The notes: generated by a model not told the origin, from the letters alone. Positions 53,710 to 62,700 are shown, numbered from the stretch's first letter. The stretch: DNA of 64,000 bases from an uncultured Flavobacteriales bacterium (GCA_946480085.1 CAMLHZ010000001.1:1-64000), one strand, 5' to 3'. Made by a program: numbers and translations.

Positions 53710-53743
53710 GTTGACAAATAATTAGTAGACTAATTTAGTCAAC
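53710..53743. promoter_or_regulatory. Possible autoregulatory operator of the HTH-Fic gene
   Basis: GTTGAC (53710-53715) and GTCAAC (53738-53743) flank an inner dyad ATTAGTAGACTAAT. The site begins one base upstream of the ATG, where an HTH repressor would block expression. The arms are slightly unequal. Confidence 0.5.
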
Positions 53744-53780
53744 ATTTATTGGTTTTCCAAATCACGCAATCAATTTTGCA

Positions 53781-54797
53781 CTATTTAAGCTTTGCCATCC
53801 AGCGACTATTAGCCACGAAAGATGCGAAATAGGGCCATTTACTATCTTTTCGTTTCAGGAATATCACATAATTGGATTTTACGTTCAAGCGTTTCACCGG
53901 AGTTTTTTCCTTTTCTTGCGGTTGGCCGCATCCAGCTAACCCCAAATCAGCTTTACTAAATGCGGTCGCACCTTTCTCATTCATTACAAAAGCATTCTGC
54001 TGATAAGCTTTTATAACCTCCCACGGTCCAGTTTTATTTCTACAGGTCGCTCCTTCAATAGTTTTATAATTCGTTTCCAAATTAAACGAGAGTTCCGGAA
54101 TCGAAAATTCGTCTTCTTCATTGAAAACCTTTTTCCATTGTTCAGCACTAGAAATGAATTGTTTCTCGTTTGACTTAATTTTCAGAAATTGCTCCTTCAA
54201 GGATTTTTGTCCTGAAAAACCACTTTGACAAACGATAATCTCATGTTCATTGTTTTCTGGAAGTAACCGTAAGGCAAAATCTGAATCAGAATTGTAATAA
54301 ATGATTTCAACCTGACGATCGCCTCCTTTACTTCCGAAGGTTTTTATTTTCTGACCCTTGAATTCTCCTTTCAGCTTATTCAGTGGTTCTCTAAAAGGCA
54401 ATTGAATATCGAATATAGAAGTAATTTTAACCAGATCTCCCTCCGCTTCCAGAATCGTTTTGTATTCATCTGCCTTCAAAACATTTTTGAAACATCTTGA
54501 CTTGTTCAGCTCAGCAAGCCCAGATTTGGAAAAGTGCGATGCCTGACCATAATCCTTCTCAAATTTTTCCCAGCAGAATAACATGGTTGAAGCGTAAACC
54601 GCATTTTTTGTTGTGTCCAACTCTGATTCCAATGTGGTTACAAAAACGGTATTTGATTGCTCATGAGATAAAGGAACCGGATTAGGAAACAGTCCAACCG
54701 GATTTTCATTTACAACAGGTTTAGGTTTCTTATGACTAGCGGTACAACCAATAATCAGGACAAGCAATAACGATACTGCCCAATTCACTTTTAACAT
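53781..54797 (-). CDS. Lipoprotein of unknown function
   Basis: A 338-residue protein with a lipobox (LLLVLIIGCTASHKKPKP, Cys about 18), so it is probably outer-membrane anchored. A Pro/Lys linker leads to a domain with no recognised family. It is rich in short strands and has scattered aromatic-acidic motifs (FCWEKFEKDYG, NSDSDFALRLLPENN). The final third reads as basic and strand-rich (NYVIFLKRKDSKWPYFASF). It is the last gene of the six-gene minus-strand operon, with one base between its ATG and the preceding stop. Its function is unknown. Confidence 0.6.
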   Translation of the reverse strand: MLKVNWAVSLLLVLIIGCTASHKKPKPVVNENPVGLFPNPVPLSHEQSNTVFVTTLESELDTTKNAVYASTMLFCWEKFEKDYGQASHFSKSGLAELNKSRCFKNVLKADEYKTILEAEGDLVKITSIFDIQLPFREPLNKLKGEFKGQKIKTFGSKGGDRQVEIIYYNSDSDFALRLLPENNEHEIIVCQSGFSGQKSLKEQFLKIKSNEKQFISSAEQWKKVFNEEDEFSIPELSFNLETNYKTIEGATCRNKTGPWEVIKAYQQNAFVMNEKGATAFSKADLGLAGCGQPQEKEKTPVKRLNVKSNYVIFLKRKDSKWPYFASFVANSRWMAKLK

Positions 54798-54798
54798 C

Positions 54799-55824
54799 TT
54801 ACCAATTTATCACAAGCTTCCCAACGGTTTTTCCAGCTTCCATCTCCTGATGAGCCAAGGCCAATTCAGATGCCGGGTATTCCTTTCCAACTTGCGGATT
54901 TATGGTTCCTTCTACAGCCATAGCAACCACTTGGTTCAAACAACTCTGTAAAACTTCCGGTTTATCATCTGCAATACGCAACATGTTCACTCCTAAAACA
55001 GATTTTGATTTCATCATTAAACCAATTGGAATCACCAATCCCATTTTTCGAACGAAATTGAGCTTGGAGAAAATCCCAAACTTTGCTTTGCCCAATTCTG
55101 AACCGCCAAAAAGCACCAAACGACTACCAGATCCTAACAAACGGGCATCTTTTTTAGTTGTTGAACCAGCAACCGGATTGAAACTGACATCTAACTTTTT
55201 CCCATTCAGTTGATTAGAAATTACTTGTTCATAATCTCCGTCAGTATAAACCACTGCAAAATCAGCACCTTGTTCTTTTACCAATTTTGCTTTTGAATCA
55301 CTGCTGACTTTTGCAAAAACTGTTGCTCCTCTAAGTTTACACAACTGAATTAAAGCCGTACCAACTCCACCAGCAGCTGCATGAACAAGAACACGTTCTC
55401 CTTTCTGAACGTTAGCCACACGATCAACCATATAAAAAGCGGTTACATATTGAGTAGCCAACGCAAGCGCTTTCCCGGTTTCGTAATCACCCAATTCCGC
55501 AATAGCAAAATCCTCAACAATCACATGTTTGGCGTAACCTCCAAAACGACAAAAAGCCAGAACACGTTTTCCAACTAACGAATTGTCGAGTGTTGAACCA
55601 ACCTGAACAATATTTCCAACAGCTTCGTAGCCTAAAACAGCTGGAAAAGGTGGAGCATCACCATAAAGTCCGCGACGAGCCATAACTTCAGCATAATTCA
55701 ATCCAAAAGCTTCCACTTCGACTAAAATTTGTGTAGAACTCAGTTCAGGTAAGTTAATCTCAATTTCCTGAAACGCAGTTGTGGCTTCACCATGGCGAAC
55801 CAATGCTATTGCTTTCGTTTTCAT
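54799..55824 (-). CDS. MDR-family (zinc-independent) NADPH quinone reductase-like oxidoreductase
   Basis: A 341-residue cytoplasmic protein with the MDR pattern: NYAEVMARRGLYGDAPPFPAVLGYEAVGNI (catalytic domain) and VLVHAAAGGVGTALIQLCKLRGA (Rossmann, AxxGGVG). The VLFGGSELGKAKFG and KTVGKLVINW segments complete the fold. The zinc ligands of classical alcohol dehydrogenases are not seen, so it belongs with quinone oxidoreductase/VAT-1-like enzymes. It sits 21 bases downstream of rsmI in the operon. Confidence 0.85.
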   Translation of the reverse strand: MKTKAIALVRHGEATTAFQEIEINLPELSSTQILVEVEAFGLNYAEVMARRGLYGDAPPFPAVLGYEAVGNIVQVGSTLDNSLVGKRVLAFCRFGGYAKHVIVEDFAIAELGDYETGKALALATQYVTAFYMVDRVANVQKGERVLVHAAAGGVGTALIQLCKLRGATVFAKVSSDSKAKLVKEQGADFAVVYTDGDYEQVISNQLNGKKLDVSFNPVAGSTTKKDARLLGSGSRLVLFGGSELGKAKFGIFSKLNFVRKMGLVIPIGLMMKSKSVLGVNMLRIADDKPEVLQSCLNQVVAMAVEGTINPQVGKEYPASELALAHQEMEAGKTVGKLVINW

Positions 55825-55845
55825 AATGTAAATGGTGTATGTAAA

Positions 55846-56520
55846 CTAAGATACTCCTTTTATCAGAAGCACAATTTCTCCTTTTGGTGGAGTTGCTTTG
55901 TAATAAGCTAAAACTTCGTGTACAGGACCGCGTTTGTATTCTTCAAATAGCTTACTGATTTCACGAGCAACACAAACTTCTCTGTCGGGGCCTAACAATT
56001 CAACACACTCCTCCAGAGCCTTAATTATTCTATGTGGTGATTCGTAGAAAACAACTGTCCGTTCCTCTTCTTTGATAGAAAGCCATTTGGTTTGTCTACC
56101 TTTTTTATGAGGTAAAAAGCCTTCGTATAAAAAACGATCACAAGGAAAACCGCTTCCAACCAACGCAGGCACGAAAGCCGTTGGACCAGGCAAACATTCC
56201 ACTTTTAATCCAGCTTCAACACATGCACGAACGAGTAAGAATCCAGGATCAGAAATAGCAGGAGTTCCAGCATCAGAAACCAAAACAGTATTCATGTTTT
56301 CCTTAACCGCTTGAACACAGCGTTCCAATTGTTTATGCTCATTATGCGCATGAAAAGGAACCAATTTCTTACCTGTAATTTCAAAATGAGAAAGCAATTT
56401 CATGGTAACACGCGTGTCTTCAGAATAGATCACATCTGCTGACTTCAACATACGAATAGCACGAAAAGTAATGTCTTCAAGATTACCTACAGGCGTTGGA
56501 ACAACAGTAAGATTCCCCAT
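55846..56520 (-). CDS. rsmI: 16S rRNA 2'-O-ribose C1402 methyltransferase
   Basis: A 224-residue SAM enzyme of the tetrapyrrole methylase superfamily. The signature is clear: LTVVPTPVGNLEDITFRAIRMLKSADVIYSEDTR, VLVSDAGTPAISDPGFLLVRA and CLPGPTAFVPALVGSGFPCDRFLYEGFLP. Length is slightly below the usual (about 230-290) because the C-terminal domain is short, ending at KGEIVLLIKG. It acts on the decoding-site cytidine of 16S rRNA. It is 3 bases after the RDD gene in the minus-strand operon. Confidence 0.94.
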   Translation of the reverse strand: MGNLTVVPTPVGNLEDITFRAIRMLKSADVIYSEDTRVTMKLLSHFEITGKKLVPFHAHNEHKQLERCVQAVKENMNTVLVSDAGTPAISDPGFLLVRACVEAGLKVECLPGPTAFVPALVGSGFPCDRFLYEGFLPHKKGRQTKWLSIKEEERTVVFYESPHRIIKALEECVELLGPDREVCVAREISKLFEEYKRGPVHEVLAYYKATPPKGEIVLLIKGVS

Positions 56521-56523
56521 AAT

Positions 56524-57267
56524 TTAACGCGTAATTACAACGTAATCCTGCAAAACACGCTGCAAGAATTCCATTTTTTTTGCTGGTGGTTCATCCATCC
56601 CCATTAGTGTTGCCGTTTCATTCGCTAATTCAATAGCAAATTTCTTATTGGCTTCGCTTGGATAGCGCTTCACTCGCATAATTGTATTCTTGATAAGCAT
56701 CATGTCCTCATCCGAAAAGCGTGTTACACCAGGATAAAGCACTTCGTGATTCGACAGACTTTTGATGTTCAGCACATCAGTAAGCGCATAAGTAACAGAA
56801 TTTGAACGTTTGATAACAACTGTTCCTGCCATTAAATCGCCCAAACGCTGATTTCTCTCCGAAGTACCAGAAACCAATAAAGCAAGAAAACCAAAAGCAC
56901 CCAGCCAAATATCTACAACACGGAAAACCCAGCGTGTAAAATATTCTCGTAATCCAGCTGTTTCGCCATTCACGGTAACCACGCGAATCCCAAGAATCCA
57001 TTTCCCTAATGATCGACCGTTCGTAAAATACTCCATTACCGGAGAATAAAAGAACCAGGGAATTCGAAACATAAGCGCAACAACGATCGTTTTTGTGTCC
57101 GAAATTTTAAAGTCAAAAAAGCTAAAACCAAAAATGTTGTAAGCAATTAAGAAGTAAATCAAAAAAGCGACTGCATCAATAAAAGAACCTACAGCCCTCA
57201 TAAAAGGGTTTGCTAATTCGTAATCGATGTTTACGTACTGGGCGGTTGTAAAAGTAATGGCTCTCAT
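56524..57267 (-). CDS. RDD-family membrane protein
   Basis: A 247-residue protein with the RDD pattern near the N-terminus (GSFIDAVAFLIYFLIAYNIFGF, where Arg/Asp residues line the first helix) and further segments VVALMFRIPWFFYSPVMEY and WLGAFGFLALLV. The motif FTNGRSLGKWILGIRVVTVNG is the conserved RDD loop. The C-terminal part is soluble and charged. Function is uncertain; members include Na+/H+ antiporter-like and envelope proteins. It lies 28 bases after the nuclease-fold lipoprotein gene. Confidence 0.88.
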   Translation of the reverse strand: MRAITFTTAQYVNIDYELANPFMRAVGSFIDAVAFLIYFLIAYNIFGFSFFDFKISDTKTIVVALMFRIPWFFYSPVMEYFTNGRSLGKWILGIRVVTVNGETAGLREYFTRWVFRVVDIWLGAFGFLALLVSGTSERNQRLGDLMAGTVVIKRSNSVTYALTDVLNIKSLSNHEVLYPGVTRFSDEDMMLIKNTIMRVKRYPSEANKKFAIELANETATLMGMDEPPAKKMEFLQRVLQDYVVITR

Positions 57268-57295
57268 TTCACTGTATTCTCGTGAAAATTACAAA

Positions 57296-58342
57296 TTATT
57301 TGAGGAACAAACGAATTGATAAATGATCTGAATATCCGCCAAAGTATTTTTCACCACCATAAGTAGTTGAAGGTTTCATTGTTCCATCGCCAGCTTTGTA
57401 CAAAACGAAATCTTCTTTAAGAATCACAGCATCTTTTGTAAGGAGCTTAATTTTCTTCTTTCCGTTATAAAGGGATTTTGAAACAATAAACTGATCTAAA
57501 ACGCCCCATTCATTCTTAAAATTATGTGTTCCCAATCCAGCTTCCTGATCGTCATAAAGCAGGTTGTACAAATCCGCATTAGCATCTGTAATTGGTTTTG
57601 CCTTTAAGGTTTCCAAAATGGATGTATTGGTAGGATGGTCGTTAAAATCGCCCATTAGAACAATATTGGCTTTTGGATTTTCCTTCAGAATCTCATCAAT
57701 TTTAGCGCGAGCTACTTTAGCCGCCTGAATGCGTTTAATTTCAGATTCCAGTTCCCCACCACGACGTGAAGGCCAGTGATTTACAAAAACGTGGATGATT
57801 TTTTTTCCTTTCAATTCACCTTTAACGTAAAGCACGTCACGTGTTTTGAAATCCGGAATACTATCAATGGTAACCGCAAGATTCGAAATAACCAAGGGCT
57901 TAAAACGATCTGCATCATACAACAACGCACAATCAATTCCACGTGCATCCGGAGAATCTTTATGTGCCAAACGGTAGTTTGTACTCGCCAATTTTCCTGT
58001 TTTAGCCAAATCCAAAACAACCGAAGCATTTTCAATTTCTGCCAAACCGATCATCAACGGATTGTTTACCATGTTGTAAGTTAAAACTTGCTCCAGGTGC
58101 TGCAATTTGGTTTTATAGCGCTCAGAATTCCATTTCAATTTACCTGTTGGAAGGAAATCCTCATCGATAACACCAGTTTGATCTATGGTATCAAAAAGAT
58201 TCTCAACGTTGTAAAACACAATTGCTCTACCGTTGTACGATTGCAATTTAATTTTTGGTTCGGGTCTGTAACTGGTTTCCCATGTACAAGAAATTCCAAT
58301 AAATGCAACTAAGGCAATTGCTATGGAGAAACGTGTTTTCAT
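57296..58342 (-). CDS. Exported endonuclease/exonuclease/phosphatase-fold lipoprotein
   Basis: A 348-residue protein whose signal ends VAFIGISCTWETSYR, a lipobox (GISC), so it is a likely lipoprotein. The EEP fold is recognised from AIVFYNVENLFDTID (N-terminal Asn-Glu), LIGLAEIENASVVLD (catalytic Glu in AEIEN), HVFVNHWPSRRGG, IVLMGDFNDHPTN (the GDFND motif) and YGGYSDHLSIRLFL (Ser-Asp-His). Such enzymes hydrolyse DNA, RNA or phosphoesters extracellularly. It begins one base after the M42 peptidase gene, suggesting coupling. Confidence 0.9.
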   Translation of the reverse strand: MKTRFSIAIALVAFIGISCTWETSYRPEPKIKLQSYNGRAIVFYNVENLFDTIDQTGVIDEDFLPTGKLKWNSERYKTKLQHLEQVLTYNMVNNPLMIGLAEIENASVVLDLAKTGKLASTNYRLAHKDSPDARGIDCALLYDADRFKPLVISNLAVTIDSIPDFKTRDVLYVKGELKGKKIIHVFVNHWPSRRGGELESEIKRIQAAKVARAKIDEILKENPKANIVLMGDFNDHPTNTSILETLKAKPITDANADLYNLLYDDQEAGLGTHNFKNEWGVLDQFIVSKSLYNGKKKIKLLTKDAVILKEDFVLYKAGDGTMKPSTTYGGEKYFGGYSDHLSIRLFLK

Positions 58343-58343
58343 T

Positions 58344-59390
58344 TTAGTCGAATTTTATTGGAAATTTATCTAGTTCTAATAAACAAGCAGTAAGCAGATC
58401 TATACTTCCCTGAATGTCTTCCGTATGTGCCATTTCAATTACTTGGTGCAGATGACGTGTAGGAATGGAAACCGCTCCGGCGATTGATCCTCCTGCAGTC
58501 ATACGCTGAATTCCGGCTGTATCTGTTCCGCCCGCAGTTAAGATCTCAGGCTGCCATTTGATCTTGTTTCTATCTGCAACCTGCTTCATGTATTTCACCA
58601 TTCGAACATCACAAATGGTAGATGCATCCATGATCTTAATGGCAGTTCCTTCTCCTAGTTTTGTAATGTATTCATGAGCCGCAGCTCCCGGTAAATCAAA
58701 TGCAATTGTCGTATCCAATCCGAAACCGAATTTTGGCTGAATGGCTAAACTTGCCACGTTTGCACCTCTAATCCCCACTTCTTCCTGAACGGTGAATACC
58801 ATGTAAACTGTATTTGGCAACTTCTTTCCTTGAAGATTCTTCAAAGTTTCAATTGCAATAAACACTGCCAACCGATTGTCGAGTGATTTACAATTTACGC
58901 AGTTCCCCATTTGAACAAAACTTCTTTCACGGGTAATGGAATCGCCAATATTCACAAACTCTTTCACCTCATCAGCTGAAAGTCCTGTATCAATAAAATA
59001 ATCTGAAAGTTTTGCAACTTTATTTCGTTCATCTGGTGTCATAACGTGAATAGGCTTGGAAGCCATTACACCAAGAATATCTTTCTTTCCATGAACGATT
59101 ACACGCTGAGCAGTTAATGTTTTTGGATCGAAGCCACCAAGTGTTGTAAAACGAATAAAGCCTTTATCGTCAATATGTGTGACCATAAATCCGATCTCAT
59201 CCATATGAGCGCCAACCATCGCAACTTCATCGCTATCACCAACCCGAACAGCATAAACATTGCCCATGTTGTCTACTTTCACTTCATCACAAAGTCCTTC
59301 AATTTCTCGCAGAACCACTTTACGGATCGGTTCTTCAAATCCCGGAGCACCAGGAGTAATGCATAATTCTTCTAACAGGTCTAATCGCAT
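58344..59390 (-). CDS. M42-family aminopeptidase
   Basis: A 348-residue cytoplasmic metallopeptidase. M42 landmarks are CITPGAPGFEEPIRKVV at the start, VAMVGAHMDEIGFMVTHID (metal His-Asp), SLDNRLAVFIAIETL (bridging Asp), VFTVQEEVGIRGANVAS (catalytic Glu pair) and LTAGGTDTAGIQRM and SIPTRHLHQVIEMAHTEDI (C-terminal His-Glu ligands). This is a glutamyl/deblocking aminopeptidase, probably a large tetrahedral oligomer. It is the first gene of the six-gene operon with a perfect -7 box just before the ATG. Confidence 0.94.
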   Translation of the reverse strand: MRLDLLEELCITPGAPGFEEPIRKVVLREIEGLCDEVKVDNMGNVYAVRVGDSDEVAMVGAHMDEIGFMVTHIDDKGFIRFTTLGGFDPKTLTAQRVIVHGKKDILGVMASKPIHVMTPDERNKVAKLSDYFIDTGLSADEVKEFVNIGDSITRERSFVQMGNCVNCKSLDNRLAVFIAIETLKNLQGKKLPNTVYMVFTVQEEVGIRGANVASLAIQPKFGFGLDTTIAFDLPGAAAHEYITKLGEGTAIKIMDASTICDVRMVKYMKQVADRNKIKWQPEILTAGGTDTAGIQRMTAGGSIAGAVSIPTRHLHQVIEMAHTEDIQGSIDLLTACLLELDKFPIKFD

Positions 59391-59395
59391 GTTGA

Positions 59396-59403
59396 CAAAA
59401 GTA
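59396..59403 (-). promoter_or_regulatory. -7 promoter box of the M42-led operon
   Basis: TACTTTTG on the minus strand ends 5 bases before the ATG at 59390, implying a leaderless or nearly leaderless start. Confidence 0.5.
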
Positions 59404-59508
59404 AGATTTACGCTTAATAAAACGGCGTTGTTTACAAGAGCTTAACATGAAACTGAGATTATCAAAAGACCTAATTCAGAGGTAAAACGATATAGTTCAA
59501 CTGATTTA

Positions 59509-59614
59509 AAACACATAGTCACATAGTGGTTTCACATAGAGCACATAAATTACTTACAGGTCTTTCCAATAACAAACTATGTTTCCTATGTTTTTGCTAT
59601 GTGACTATGTGTTT
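59509..59614. repeat. Long inverted repeat in the gap before the vWA gene end
   Basis: AAACACATAGTCACATAG (59509-59526) is perfectly complementary to CTATGTGACTATGTGTTT (59597-59614). The 70-nt loop holds further ACATAG/CTATG segments. It occupies the shared downstream region of the vWA gene and may act as its terminator. Confidence 0.85.
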
Positions 59615-59620
59615 AATGCT

Positions 59621-61885
59621 TTAATGCACTTTGATCGTCTTCATCGTTTCGAAAGCAGTAACGTAAAGATTCAATTTCTGCATAAGGTCGAACATTTCAA
59701 TTGGAGTTCCTTCAGGAAATAACTGTTTAATTTGATCGACACCATTTTTGATTGCTTTTTCTGCGCCTGCTTTGTCTCCTGCTTCATAAGAATTTGCCAT
59801 GCTTTTCATACACTGATTAGCAATTGCAACCATCATGATCTTCTTTTGATCTTTGTCTAAGGTCAAATCCAATAAACCCGTTGCAGTTGACCATTCAGGA
59901 TAGATTTCTTTTTTTACCGTCTTTTGTTGTTTGGTCTTCACATCAGTATATGTCATGGTTACCACAACCGGCTGCTTCTCTATTTCCTGAGTTGAGTTAA
60001 TAATGTCGAATTTCGCCAAACCTACTTTTTGAAGATTCGGGAACAATTGATCTGCTGAAAACTGAACTTTTCCGGTGCTCACTTTCTCGTTAGCATAACC
60101 CATTAATTGTCGATAAATCAATTGATCGTTGTATTTAACTTCGATGTTAACCTTATCTCCAATTGGAGAGGTATTCCCTTCAAATTCCTTTAGGAATGCA
60201 CTTTGCAGTTTTGCCGGATCACCAGCCATTTGCATCAATCCGCCACCAACCGTTGCAAGTTGCGTTAACAGCGCTTCATTGTAATCTGGTCCAACTCCAA
60301 TTGCTGAAATTTGAAGTCCTTTTGCGACATAAGTTTTTGCACCATTGACACACACTGTGGCATCATCTCCACCATATCCGTCTGTCAATAAAACCAAACG
60401 ATTGACGTATCCTTCTTTTTTTGTGGCAAGCAATTGTTCCAATCCCATGTTCAATCCGCTGGAAATATTTGTTCCGTTGGTTGGTTGCAATACTTTGATC
60501 AATTCGATGAGTCCTTGCTTATCCGTCATTTTCTTCGGTGGAAAAACCAATTGTGCTTCATCACTGAAAATAACCAAACCCATTTGATCTGTAGCATTTG
60601 ATTTTTTGATGATTTCAATCAAGGCATTTTTCACCAATTCCAAACGATCATCGGAAGCCATAGAACCACTGACATCAACAACGAACATGAAATTCTTTGG
60701 AAAAACCTCTCCGGCTTTTCTGTCGCGAACTTTGAATGCAATCTCTACAACGGCTTCCTTAGAAGAGGCATTGAACTTATTTCCCCATTTGAGGAACAAT
60801 TCAACATCATCAGTGGGCGACGGATACTGTGTGCTCAAAAAACTCTCCACATCAATGGCAACCAATTCCTTCACTCTCGGGATAAGCGATTCAACATTTG
60901 CCAAGCGCTCATCAATCTTATATTCTACCGTTTGATTTTTTGAAGCCAAACCCTGAACCTTTGTTAGGTCAATTACACCTGCGTCTTTCTGGAAAGTGAA
61001 ATCGATCAAATAGTTGTTTTTTACAGGAAGCATAAAGGTTACAACACCTTCCGAGTTTGTAAGACCCTTGTACATCTTTGAAGATTTGCTGGTACGGATA
61101 TAAACCATTTCACCAGCATCTTTTTCACCTTCTTTCATTACAGTTAACGTAACCTGAGCATGAGAACTACTTGGTTTTATGTCCTTTGGTAAGGTTTGTA
61201 CAAAGTATCCGTTATCCTCTTTCTCTGTAAAGCGTTTCTTCTCGTACAACATTTTAACTGATGTAACCATTGAACGATTATCAAGATCAACATAAGTTAT
61301 TCCATCAATGTCATCAACATCCACATCGTAATCCTGACTAACGGGAACTTCGAAAAACGCTTCTCCTTTGTTATTGGTTGTTGTAGTGTATTGTTTCTTA
61401 GTTGCAAAACAGGTTAAACGAACTGGCACATTCGGAAAAACTTCTTCGGTTTTACTTGCGAGTACTACCTTAACTACTGTTTCGTAAGAACTTGCGGGAG
61501 GTGAAGCTGCACGTAAACGTTGCGGAACTTGTTCAAAAGTTAATGTTCTTCTATCCGGTGCCAAACGGTTTTCGCGTTCGTAACGTTTCAAATCGTATGT
61601 AATTGTTTGAGAACCAGCACCTCTTCCGGAGGTTACTACATTCAAACAACTATACATTTCACCAACGGTGCACGACCAATCTTTTCCATGATCAAATACC
61701 AGATTTACATTTCCTGTGGCATCTGTTTTAAAACTGATACGCTCAAAAGTTGTTTTTTCTATGAAGGAAACAGATTGACCAACGGCAGGTTTACCCTTTG
61801 TGTCTAATACAGTCAATGAAAATTGAAACTGTGCATTTGCCAAAGCGGCTGAGAAACACAAAAATAGTGTAACAAGAGTTTTCAT
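59621..61885 (-). CDS. Exported von Willebrand A protein with N-terminal CnaB-like domains
   Basis: A 754-residue exported protein (MKTLVTLFLCFSAALANAQ). Three Ig/CnaB-like beta domains occupy about 20-340 (LTVLDTKGKPAVGQSVSFIEK, VLASKTEEVFPNVPVRLTCFATKKQYTTTTNNKGEAFF, VTLTVMKEGEKDAGEMVYIRT), each ending in a G-x-x-x-F/L strand. The vWA domain (about 395-570) has the complete MIDAS motif FVVDVSGSMASDD and LVLLTDGYGGDD. A C-terminal domain (about 590-740) follows. Similar vWA proteins act as envelope binding platforms, often beside oxidative-stress (bat) operons; no such partners are here. Confidence 0.83.
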   Translation of the reverse strand: MKTLVTLFLCFSAALANAQFQFSLTVLDTKGKPAVGQSVSFIEKTTFERISFKTDATGNVNLVFDHGKDWSCTVGEMYSCLNVVTSGRGAGSQTITYDLKRYERENRLAPDRRTLTFEQVPQRLRAASPPASSYETVVKVVLASKTEEVFPNVPVRLTCFATKKQYTTTTNNKGEAFFEVPVSQDYDVDVDDIDGITYVDLDNRSMVTSVKMLYEKKRFTEKEDNGYFVQTLPKDIKPSSSHAQVTLTVMKEGEKDAGEMVYIRTSKSSKMYKGLTNSEGVVTFMLPVKNNYLIDFTFQKDAGVIDLTKVQGLASKNQTVEYKIDERLANVESLIPRVKELVAIDVESFLSTQYPSPTDDVELFLKWGNKFNASSKEAVVEIAFKVRDRKAGEVFPKNFMFVVDVSGSMASDDRLELVKNALIEIIKKSNATDQMGLVIFSDEAQLVFPPKKMTDKQGLIELIKVLQPTNGTNISSGLNMGLEQLLATKKEGYVNRLVLLTDGYGGDDATVCVNGAKTYVAKGLQISAIGVGPDYNEALLTQLATVGGGLMQMAGDPAKLQSAFLKEFEGNTSPIGDKVNIEVKYNDQLIYRQLMGYANEKVSTGKVQFSADQLFPNLQKVGLAKFDIINSTQEIEKQPVVVTMTYTDVKTKQQKTVKKEIYPEWSTATGLLDLTLDKDQKKIMMVAIANQCMKSMANSYEAGDKAGAEKAIKNGVDQIKQLFPEGTPIEMFDLMQKLNLYVTAFETMKTIKVH

Positions 61886-61996
61886 AAGCCAGGAAATTAA
61901 GGAGTTAGATCAGTAACTTTAGTTTTAAGATTTGGTTACACTTTCCGCCTCGGCGGACTCAGTGACCAAGCCTTACTTGATTCAAGTTCAAAGTAG

Positions 61997-62019
61997 GTTA
62001 TCGAGCGTAGTCGAGATAC
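61997..62019. repeat. Short palindromic repeat, family B copy 4
   Basis: The core TCGAGCGTAGTCGAGA is flanked by GTTA and TAC. It directly abuts the stop codon of the small outer-membrane protein gene (62019-62021). Confidence 0.7.
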
Positions 62020-62624
62020 TACTGCCAGGCATAGCCAATTCCAAATCCACCACCAAAGCTCCAGCCCATGCCTGCTACTTTTCGTGTTTCAGTAAAAGCT
62101 GTTAACGTGAAACCACTTTCTTGCCAGTAATTCACTTTTACACCGTATGAACCGGCATATCTGAAATAGTATTTATCGGTGTTGTTGTTTTTCATATAAT
62201 CTACACCAAGGAAATTGGCGTATGGAGAAATATCCCAATGATAACGGATAGGAATGTGATACGAAACACCTTCGGGTGCAACCAAAAGAATAATTCCTGC
62301 AGCAGTTCCCAATCCTCCTAGATTGAAGGCAGAATTAGAGTTTGAAGTGATTAAACCAAAAATAATTAGTGGTGGTCCAAGCAGCATTCCAGCCGAACCG
62401 TGAATTTGATAAATGTGGTCATCGCGATGAACAAACTCAAAATTATAGTTCAAACCTATTCTTTCATGAACCAACCATTCACCACGAACGCCATAAGTTT
62501 GTAGATTTGCAGAATCTACTCTACCAATGCCCGAGGCAAAATACACGTGTCCAGTGCTTTGATTAAATTGAGCTTGACTTGAGAAAAAATTTAAAACAAA
62601 AATAAATGCAGCAAGGTATTTCAT
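62019..62624 (-). CDS. Small outer-membrane-type protein, unknown function
   Basis: A 201-residue exported protein (MKYLAAFIFVLNFFSSQAQ). It has repeated amphipathic beta strands (GINYNFEFVHRDDHIY, IPIRYHWDISPYANFLG, YFRYAGSYGVKVNYWQ, GFTLTAFTETRK) and ends GGGFGIGYAWQ, a terminal aromatic as in outer-membrane barrels. No family is recognised. A promoter-like box (TATATTTG) lies only 4 bases before its ATG. Confidence 0.6.
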   Translation of the reverse strand: MKYLAAFIFVLNFFSSQAQFNQSTGHVYFASGIGRVDSANLQTYGVRGEWLVHERIGLNYNFEFVHRDDHIYQIHGSAGMLLGPPLIIFGLITSNSNSAFNLGGLGTAAGIILLVAPEGVSYHIPIRYHWDISPYANFLGVDYMKNNNTDKYYFRYAGSYGVKVNYWQESGFTLTAFTETRKVAGMGWSFGGGFGIGYAWQ

Positions 62625-62628
62625 AAAA

Positions 62629-62636
62629 CAAATATA
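62629..62636 (-). promoter_or_regulatory. -7 promoter box abutting the small outer-membrane protein start
   Basis: TATATTTG on the minus strand ends 4 bases before the ATG at 62624. Confidence 0.45.
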
Positions 62637-62656
62637 GAATGAAATTCATCTTGCGG

Positions 62657-62664
62657 TAATTTTG
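62657..62664 (+). promoter_or_regulatory. -7 promoter box of the T9SS cargo gene
   Basis: TAATTTTG lies 36 bases before the ATG at 62701. Confidence 0.4.
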
Positions 62665-62700
62665 CAAAAAACACTACATTGAAAAACTAAATTACGACTT

